Assembly (NCBI GenBank): GCA_963841945.1
Contig: CAWJFC010000012.1
Span: forward strand, 1-64,000
Direction of reading: 5' to 3'
DNA length: 64,000 nt
Source: Acidiflorens sp963841945
GTDB taxonomy: Bacteria > Acidobacteriota > Terriglobia > Terriglobales > Acidobacteriaceae
Shown: positions 58,492 to 64,000 of the stretch, piece after piece
How positions within the stretch are numbered: the stretch's first letter is position 1
Layout of the letters: every line of letters starts with the position of its first letter
Position numbers and translations under genes: made by a program
The notes under the pieces: model-generated
What the model saw: only the letters and a program-made list of their open reading frames with translations
The model's database searches: none
Told to the model about the DNA's origin: nothing

Positions 58492-60162
58492 ATGAATTTT
58501 CGCACCACCAGCAACTTCGTAGTGAAGTCGACTTTAGTCTTGGCGCTGACATTGTTGCCAGTCTCCGTATTTGCGGCAGAGCAGCATGCGGCCAAGGGTG
58601 GCCAGCAACATGGAGGTCAATCTCACGGAGGCCAATCGCACGGCGCTCCATCACACGGCGGCGGCCAAGCGCACGGTGGCGGTCATGCTGCTGGCGCATC
58701 CCATCAGAATCGCGGTGGCGAGAGTCATGCGCAAGGTTCTCGTCCGGCCGGCGGTAACGCCGGGCACGCGGGTAATGCCGGTAATCGTGGCGAGGGCAAC
58801 CGCGGCAACGCGGGTAATCGTGCTGAAGGCAACCGCGGCGCTGTGGGCGGCAATCGCGGCAGCGTAGGCGGAAATCGAGGCGGAGCTGGAAACCGAGGCG
58901 GGATGGGGAATCGCGGCGGAATGGCTGGTAACCGTGGCGGCGCAGGTCGTGGCGCTACCCACACCGTCGCTCTGCGTGGAGGCGGATCAGCCACCTTCCG
59001 GGCCAATGGTTCGGTCCGTTCCATCAATCGCAACGGCATGCACATCACCAACAACATTCACGGCGGACGCACCGTCATCAGCGAACACAATAATGTTCGC
59101 ATCGTGAATCGTCCGGGCGGCGGATACGTCCAGCATCCCTACAGGAATTTCGGCGGCCATGCCTATTACTCGCGTACGTTCTACGCAGGCGGCCGTTATC
59201 ACACCGGTATCTATCGCGGATACTTCTGGCACGGCGCGCACTACTACGGCTACTATCCCGGCTTCTGGTTCCATCCTGGCTTCTACGGATGGGCCTGGCA
59301 TCCATGGGGCGCGCCCCTGTACTGGGGAATCGGCGTCGGCGGCTGGGGTTGGGGAGGTTCGCCGTGGTGGGGCTATTACGGCGGCTGGTGGAATCCATAC
59401 CCGGCCTATGCCGGGCCAGCTTTCTGGCTGACGGATTGGATGATCGCGTCGGAACTCCAATCGGCTTATGCCTCGCAGTACAACACCGCGGCTGCTGCTG
59501 ACCAGGCTCCATATCCGCCAAGTCAGGGTGGCGCGACCTACTCCGACAACGGCCCGAACGCACAGGTCACGTTGAGTCCGGAAGTAAAGGATGCGATCGC
59601 CGAAGAGGTGAAGGCTCAGTTGGCAGCGCAGGAACAGGCGGCGCCTACCCAGGGTGGCGTCACCGATCAGGGCGCAGCCAATAATACCGACGACAATCAA
59701 GTTCCGCCCGCACTCGATCCCGCGCGGCGTACCTTCGTCGTCGACAATTCAATCAGTGTGACCAGCAACGGCCAGGAGTGCCAACTCACAGGCGGCGACG
59801 TCATTACTCGTCTCACCGATACACCCGACGGCGACGGCAACGTCAATGCCAGTGTCTCGGCTAGCAAGAAGGGTGAATGCGGCTCGGGTCAGACCATCGC
59901 TGTTTCAGTTGATGACTTGATGGAGATGCATAATCACTTCGAGGAGCAACTGAATAACGGGTTGAAGCAACTCGCCGAGAAGCAGGGCACCAACGGTATG
60001 CCGAAAGCTCCCGATGCAGGCACGGTTTCTTCGGACATTCCAGCTCCCCAGCCCGACCAGGACGCTTCCAAAGAGTTGTCCGATCAGCAAGCCCAGGCCG
60101 ACCAAGCCGAGCAGCAAGCCAAGCAGGACGCGGCCAGCCAGGGAGGTGGCGGACAAGAGTAA
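58492..60162 (+). CDS. Large Gly/Asn/Arg/His-rich exported protein
   Basis: A 556-residue protein; the ATG at 58492 has GGAGGG five bases upstream. Signal peptide: about 8-25 (KSTLVLALTLLPVSVFAA). Then a low-complexity region (about 28-160): HGG/SHG repeats followed by GNRGG-type repeats (NAGNRGEGNRG, GGNRGSVGGNRGG, GNRGGMGNRGG). Next, a globular part (about 165-235) with GSATFRANGSVRSINRNG and IVNRPGGGYVQHP, a Gly/Trp/Tyr-rich stretch (about 240-320, GWAWHPWGAPLYWGIG), and a helical Gln/Ala-rich tail. Such proteins are typical of Acidobacteria; role unknown, possibly surface or biofilm matrix. A terminator follows. Confidence 0.8.
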   Translation: MNFRTTSNFVVKSTLVLALTLLPVSVFAAEQHAAKGGQQHGGQSHGGQSHGAPSHGGGQAHGGGHAAGASHQNRGGESHAQGSRPAGGNAGHAGNAGNRGEGNRGNAGNRAEGNRGAVGGNRGSVGGNRGGAGNRGGMGNRGGMAGNRGGAGRGATHTVALRGGGSATFRANGSVRSINRNGMHITNNIHGGRTVISEHNNVRIVNRPGGGYVQHPYRNFGGHAYYSRTFYAGGRYHTGIYRGYFWHGAHYYGYYPGFWFHPGFYGWAWHPWGAPLYWGIGVGGWGWGGSPWWGYYGGWWNPYPAYAGPAFWLTDWMIASELQSAYASQYNTAAAADQAPYPPSQGGATYSDNGPNAQVTLSPEVKDAIAEEVKAQLAAQEQAAPTQGGVTDQGAANNTDDNQVPPALDPARRTFVVDNSISVTSNGQECQLTGGDVITRLTDTPDGDGNVNASVSASKKGECGSGQTIAVSVDDLMEMHNHFEEQLNNGLKQLAEKQGTNGMPKAPDAGTVSSDIPAPQPDQDASKELSDQQAQADQAEQQAKQDAASQGGGGQE

Positions 60163-60185
60163 GACTCACGAACCAGAACCAAACA

Positions 60186-60222
60186 AAGCGGGCCGCTCAT
60201 CCAGGGTGGCCCGCTTGTTTTT
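60186..60222. terminator. Terminator, probably bidirectional, overlapping the YihY gene end
   Basis: AAGCGGGCC (60186-60194) pairs with GGCCCGCTT (60208-60216), a perfect 9-bp stem; GTTTTTC follows on the plus strand. It serves the gene 58492-60162. Its right part encodes the last codons of the convergent YihY-type gene, whose stop is at 60197. Confidence 0.8.
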
Positions 60223-61162
60223 CATTTACGACTTCTGCCTGCGAAAGTGATTGAACCAATTTCGGCTCCTCGCCGCGCCTGTCTTGATTCTCCTTTTGAA
60301 GTTCGCTCTTCTGAACCTTGTCTCTCGCTAGGTTCTGCATGACGCCATTCAGCGCGCCTCCCGCGAGTACTGCCATTCCGCCCAGATAAAAGCAAAGTAA
60401 CAGGACGATCACATCTCCCAGCGAGCCGTACGTTTCTTCGTAGGTTTGTGAATAGCGAAGGTAGATTCGAAATCCAACCGACATGAGGATCAGGAGCACG
60501 ATCCCCAGCACCGCTCCCGGAGTGATCCAATGCCACTCGCGATCCTTCACATCGGGCGCAAAATGGTACGTGATCGCAAATGCCGCAAGGAGTACCCCCA
60601 GCGTGATGGGCCACTCCGCCACGCGCCACGCGGTAGCAGCGATGTCGCTAAAACCGCGTGTGTCTGCAATCCGATCCCCGATTATTACGGCGATGAGAGA
60701 AACGACCAGCAACAATGCAATGGCGAGCGTTAACCCGATGGCAGTCAAATACTGCCGGATCACCGACCGTGTCTCTTTCAAACGATACGCCGCGTTCAGC
60801 GTATCGATCACCGCGCTCATCCCCATCGACGCCGACGCGAGTGTAATGACAATCCCCAGCGACATCTTCAGGTGCCCGCCGGTGCGCAAAATATCGTTAA
60901 ACGTGTTGCTGATGAGGAGAAATGCGGGCCGGGGCAGAAGCCGCGCGAAAAGCCCGAACAATACCGCGCGTCCACGATCGGCGCTGCCAAACACGCTCAG
61001 GCTGGCGATTACACAAATGAGAAACGGGAAGAGAGCTAGAAAAAAGTAATAGGCAAGTTGGGCCGACCGACCAAAGACATCATCCCGGCGGATCTCCTCC
61101 CACGTGCGTTTCACAACTTCCTTGATCGAAACGCCAGGGAGGTCGAATGAGTTGAGCGACAT
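60197..61162 (-). CDS. YihY/BrkB-family inner-membrane protein
   Basis: A 321-residue protein with six hydrophobic helices. The family pattern is seen in VKRTWEEIRRDDVFGRSAQL, AYYFFLALFPFLICVIASLS, GIVITLASASMGMSAVIDTL, NAAYRLKETRSVIRQYL and WHWITPGAVLGIVLLI. The family was once called RNase BN and is now regarded as a transporter-like membrane family of unknown role. The last 30 residues are charged and overlap the terminator of the convergent gene. Start is at 61162, with GGAGG a few bases upstream. Confidence 0.92.
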   Translation of the reverse strand: MSLNSFDLPGVSIKEVVKRTWEEIRRDDVFGRSAQLAYYFFLALFPFLICVIASLSVFGSADRGRAVLFGLFARLLPRPAFLLISNTFNDILRTGGHLKMSLGIVITLASASMGMSAVIDTLNAAYRLKETRSVIRQYLTAIGLTLAIALLLVVSLIAVIIGDRIADTRGFSDIAATAWRVAEWPITLGVLLAAFAITYHFAPDVKDREWHWITPGAVLGIVLLILMSVGFRIYLRYSQTYEETYGSLGDVIVLLLCFYLGGMAVLAGGALNGVMQNLARDKVQKSELQKENQDRRGEEPKLVQSLSQAEVVNEKQAGHPG

Positions 61163-61433
61163 TGCACCTCCGAAACTAAAGTTGCGGCCGGCTCAATTAT
61201 CGATGGCATAGCATCGACGCGCAATCAGGCTGACTCGCATCAAATCGCCTGCCTCAATGTGGCTTTCCGCCGTAACTGTTTCTTTCACTATGTTTGGCAC
61301 CGCTCCGCGAAGAATCATATTCGGCCGACATAGGCCGCCGCTAATAAAGGCCAACCCTCTTACAGCCAGGCAGCCCCAACGACGCAAACATCTCATCCGC
61401 TGCACACTCACAATAAACACGTAGTATTTCCGC
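61163..61433. other. Intergenic stretch between YihY and isochorismatase genes
   Basis: No gene supported. A minus-strand open frame (about 75 codons, 61420-61193) has no recognisable domain and a poor start, and is probably chance. Confidence 0.45.
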
Positions 61434-62012
61434 CTAAGCGGCCAGTCCGGCTATAACGTCATCGCTCTTCCGCACCCGTCCCAGCCGGGGAAAGATCTTC
61501 TCGAATGCAAATCGATGCGCGTCCGCACCCATGTTGCTGGCACAAATGTCCTCCACGACTACGAACGCAAATCCCAGCCCTGTCCCTTGGCGTGCCGTCG
61601 ATTCGACCCCAATATTGGTTGAAATCCCTCCCAACGCCACCGTCTCGATCCCGCGCTCCCGCAGCGTTGCCTCGAGTCCAGTGCCGGCAAAAGCGCCCCA
61701 GTGCCGCTTTGTAATCAGGATGTCGCCCTCCCGAAATCCCGCCTCTGGCACGAGTTCGGAGGCACTTGCCGGAGGCGGAGGTGCGTTCGGATCCCTCATC
61801 GCCACATCGACCGGCAGGCGCAGAAAACTATCCATATCCACCCGCACGTAAACGATGGTCGCGCCCTTCGCGCGAAAAGCCTCCGCCAGCTTCGCGGACT
61901 TCTTCACGACCTCCGACGGGGAGTAAGGTTCTGTCGCCCTCGCCACAATTCCATTCTGAAGGTCGATCAGTACCAGAGCCGTCTTTCCCGGATCAAGCTG
62001 CAGTGTGTCCAT
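61434..62012 (-). CDS. Isochorismatase-fold hydrolase with Gly in place of the nucleophilic Cys
   Basis: A 192-residue protein of the isochorismatase/nicotinamidase superfamily. The Asp is in TALVLIDLQNGIV and the Lys in DILITKRHWGAFAGTGLEAT. The usual nucleophile motif (TxxCVxxTA) reads STNIGVESTAR: the Cys is replaced by Gly, as in true isochorismatases, which do not form a thioester. So amidase activity is unlikely, and vinyl-ether hydrolysis or a non-catalytic role is more plausible. A stretch AAA-like 70-90 (DPNAPPPPASASELVPE) forms an unusual proline-rich loop. Monocistronic, divergent from the glucanase gene. Confidence 0.88.
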   Translation of the reverse strand: MDTLQLDPGKTALVLIDLQNGIVARATEPYSPSEVVKKSAKLAEAFRAKGATIVYVRVDMDSFLRLPVDVAMRDPNAPPPPASASELVPEAGFREGDILITKRHWGAFAGTGLEATLRERGIETVALGGISTNIGVESTARQGTGLGFAFVVVEDICASNMGADAHRFAFEKIFPRLGRVRKSDDVIAGLAA

Positions 62013-62124
62013 AATTTCCTCGCATTCTACGATCGAGTCCGTTCGATTCTAAAATTGCAGTTGAGGTTCCTTACCAAAGGCGGGACTGCGTTATTCTGAA
62101 CACACTCGAGTCATCGCCCAATAT

Positions 62125-64000
62125 ATGCGCCTCCCACGCCGCAGCTCTTTGTTGGTCTTCCTGATCGTCAGTTCCTTCGCTACAGCCAACTCGGAATACT
62201 ACCGCCATATCCTGTTCGACAACAGCCTCGAATCCGACGCCTACTACTACAGCGAAGGCCGCGCCTCCTCGCCCTCTATGCTGGAATTAGTCCATGGCAA
62301 ACTGCCCGTTAGCGGCGAGATCTTTTTCACCCCGCCTAATGCTCTTCGCTTGAAGTGGCGCTCCGTTCCGGGCGGCGGGTGGGAGGCGGGCATCCGCCTA
62401 GTCGATTTCAGAAATCGCGAGGTTCGCTTCGACGGCGACGTTCTGTACCTGTGGTGCTATTCGGAGGAAGGCGTCGTCGGGGCCGATCTGCCCGCCATCC
62501 GCCTCCAAGATGCCTCCCGCAATTTCTCCGCTCCGCTGAATCTGGGAGATTTCGCCCCGTCGATTCCCGCCAGACACTGGATTCAAGTCGCCATCCCTCT
62601 GCGAGAGTTTATGACGGACTCCATCCATCCGTTTCTGACGAACCGGACAACCGCAATCATCTTCCGCCAGAACGCGGCAGACGATGTTGATCACACGCTG
62701 ATCATCGATGAAATCAAGATTGATGATTCGACTGCTGGAGCAGGGGATTATTTTGGATTAAATTCCAGCTTACCGTCACCGCGCAATTTGGCCGCCAAGG
62801 CCTACGAGCGTCACGTCGATATCAGTTGGAATCCTATCGACTCGCCCGAACTCCAGCGTTATCTCATCTATCGTGCCACCGAAGGCGGCGAGTTCAAGCC
62901 CATCGGCATGCAGATCCCCGGTATCAACCGGTACACCGATTATCTCGGCCAGTCGGAAAAAACCACGCGCTATAAAGTCGTCGCGTCCGACCATCAATAC
63001 CGTGTCTCGGAGTTTTCGAACGAGGCAGCAGCCACCACGCATGAAATGACCGACGACGAACTTCTCACCATGTTGCAGGAAGCATGCTTCCGCTACTACT
63101 GGGAAGGCGCGCATCCCGCCTCCGGCACGTCTCTCGAAAACATTCCGGGTGACGATCGCATCGTCGCCACCGGGGCGAGCGGCTTCGGCATCATGGCCCT
63201 CATCGTCGGCGTCGACCGCGGCTTCATTCCCCGCGAGCAAGGCCTCGACCGTCTGCTTAAGATTGTCATCTTTCTGGAAAAAGCCCCACGCTACCACGGT
63301 GTGTGGTCTCACTTCATGGATGGTGACACCGCAAAAACTCTGCCTGTCTTCGACATGTTTGACAACGGTGGCGATCTGGTCGAGACCGCATTACTCATGG
63401 AGGGTCTGCTGGCCGCCCGCCAATACTTCAACGGTCCGAGTGATCATGAGCGCGATCTATTTGCTCGCATCTCCCACCTCTGGGAGACGGTTGAGTGGGA
63501 CTGGTATCGCCGCTCTCCGCAAAGCGACGCTCTCTACTGGCATTGGTCTCCGGAATGGTCCTGGTATATCAATCATCGCCTCACTGGATTCAATGAGGCG
63601 ATGATCGTTTATCTGCTCGCGGTTGCTTCTCCCACTCACTCCGTTCCCGCCGATCTTTACTACTCCGGTTGGGCCAATCAGGGTGAGGCCGGAGCGAAAT
63701 ACCGCCGCGGATGGTCCGGTTCGAGCGAGGGGGAAAAGTACACCAACGGGCGGACTTACTACGGAATCAAGTTGCCAGTCGGTGTGAGTTCCGGCGGCCC
63801 GCTCTTTTTCGCGCACTACTCGTACATGGGATTCGACCCGCGGGGCATCCACGATCGCTTCACCGGCTACTTCCAGAACAATCAGGCCATGGCAAAAATC
63901 AATCTCGCCTATTGCGAGCACAACCCCGGACACTACAAGGGCTACGGCGCAAACTTCTGGGGCTTGACCGCTAGCGACGGTCCTGATGGCTACATGCCCC
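62125..64000 (+). CDS. GH144-type (glycoamylase-like) endo-beta-1,2-glucanase, truncated by window edge
   Basis: Open from ATG 62125 to the right edge: 625 codons without a stop. Order: signal peptide (about 1-22), an N-terminal beta-sandwich (about 25-215), a fibronectin-type-III-like domain (about 220-310: HVDISWNPIDSPELQRYLIY) and an alpha/alpha-barrel catalytic domain from about 318: CFRYYWEGAHPASGTSLEN, ATGASGFGIMALIVGVDRGF, WSHFMDGDTAKT, DNGGDLVETALLMEGLLAAR, LYWHWSPEWSWYIN, NEAMIVYLLAVASPTHSVP. These match the glycoamylase-like family that includes GH144 beta-1,2-glucanases. Specificity is inferred. The C-terminal end is missing. Confidence 0.9.
   Translation, partial: MRLPRRSSLLVFLIVSSFATANSEYYRHILFDNSLESDAYYYSEGRASSPSMLELVHGKLPVSGEIFFTPPNALRLKWRSVPGGGWEAGIRLVDFRNREVRFDGDVLYLWCYSEEGVVGADLPAIRLQDASRNFSAPLNLGDFAPSIPARHWIQVAIPLREFMTDSIHPFLTNRTTAIIFRQNAADDVDHTLIIDEIKIDDSTAGAGDYFGLNSSLPSPRNLAAKAYERHVDISWNPIDSPELQRYLIYRATEGGEFKPIGMQIPGINRYTDYLGQSEKTTRYKVVASDHQYRVSEFSNEAAATTHEMTDDELLTMLQEACFRYYWEGAHPASGTSLENIPGDDRIVATGASGFGIMALIVGVDRGFIPREQGLDRLLKIVIFLEKAPRYHGVWSHFMDGDTAKTLPVFDMFDNGGDLVETALLMEGLLAARQYFNGPSDHERDLFARISHLWETVEWDWYRRSPQSDALYWHWSPEWSWYINHRLTGFNEAMIVYLLAVASPTHSVPADLYYSGWANQGEAGAKYRRGWSGSSEGEKYTNGRTYYGIKLPVGVSSGGPLFFAHYSYMGFDPRGIHDRFTGYFQNNQAMAKINLAYCEHNPGHYKGYGANFWGLTASDGPDGYMP

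Noticed and set aside
61193..61420. 75-codon minus-strand open frame
   Set aside because: No domain, poor start, not positioned with a ribosome binding site; probably chance.

Overview
The window looks like a GC-rich chromosomal segment of an Acidobacteriota (Terriglobia-type) bacterium. This is inferred from gene content: a carboxypeptidase-regulatory-domain TonB-dependent receptor, a Ser/Thr kinase with a beta-propeller sensor, a sedolisin with C-terminal Ig-like repeats, an ATP synthase b subunit with a long extension, and many intergenic palindromes. No rRNA or tRNA gene could be supported.

Layout. (1) 0.3-12.2 kb: the envelope/isoprenoid genes uppS, cdsA, dxr and rseP on the minus strand. 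A 7.4-kb block of opposite-strand genes splits cdsA from dxr. It holds two tandem secreted paralogues, a membrane protein followed by a TIR-domain protein (a candidate two-gene defence module), and a frameshifted kinase/beta-propeller gene. (2) 12.4-19.5 kb: secreted and housekeeping genes (HtrA-like protease, DUF72, CAP domain, RmuC), a RES/Xre toxin-antitoxin pair and a small carbonic-anhydrase-like protein. (3) 19.5-25.0 kb: a likely membrane-stress operon read leftward from one well-formed promoter: XRE regulator, NfeD-like protein, DUF1648 protein, flotillin, two tiny glycine-rich membrane proteins, PspA, DUF3592 protein. (4) 25.3-35.1 kb: a glucosamine/chitosan-type utilisation cluster (TonB receptor, LacI regulator, GH2 exo-glucosaminidase-like enzyme, SIS-domain protein, ROK kinase) with an almost identical 20-bp operator candidate in front of the receptor and in front of the kinase-led operon. 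(5) 35.3-36.4 kb: a receiver-like protein without its phospho-Asp, then a 740-bp gene-free stretch with two candidate minus-strand small RNAs, each ending in an intrinsic-terminator hairpin.

(6) 36.4-43.6 kb: ATP synthase genes atpF, a second extended b subunit, atpH, atpA, atpG, atpD, atpC; the a and c subunits are not here. Spacers carry GCTCGAAGCT-type repeats and GGGCACGA/TCGTGCC hairpins. (7) 43.6-47.4 kb: 3-hydroxyacyl-CoA dehydrogenase, an ArsR/SRPBCC pair with an operator palindrome, a metallo-beta-lactamase-fold hydrolase and a zinc-finger membrane protein. (8) 47.4-54.7 kb: an 18-bp minisatellite, a His/Cys- and Met/His-rich pair suggestive of copper handling, a Kelch-repeat remnant, a sedolisin and an unknown secreted protein. 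(9) 54.7-64.0 kb: a repeat-filled spacer with a G-run tract, methionine aminopeptidase behind a triplicated start region, a sialidase-like propeller, a large Gly/Asn/Arg-rich secreted protein, a YihY-type protein, an isochorismatase-fold protein lacking the nucleophilic Cys, and a truncated GH144-type glucanase running off the right edge.

Most interesting: the membrane/TIR module within the cdsA-dxr interruption, the shared LacI operator, the two small-RNA candidates, and the membrane-stress operon with its operator-covered promoter. All family assignments were made by eye from motifs, without database searches.
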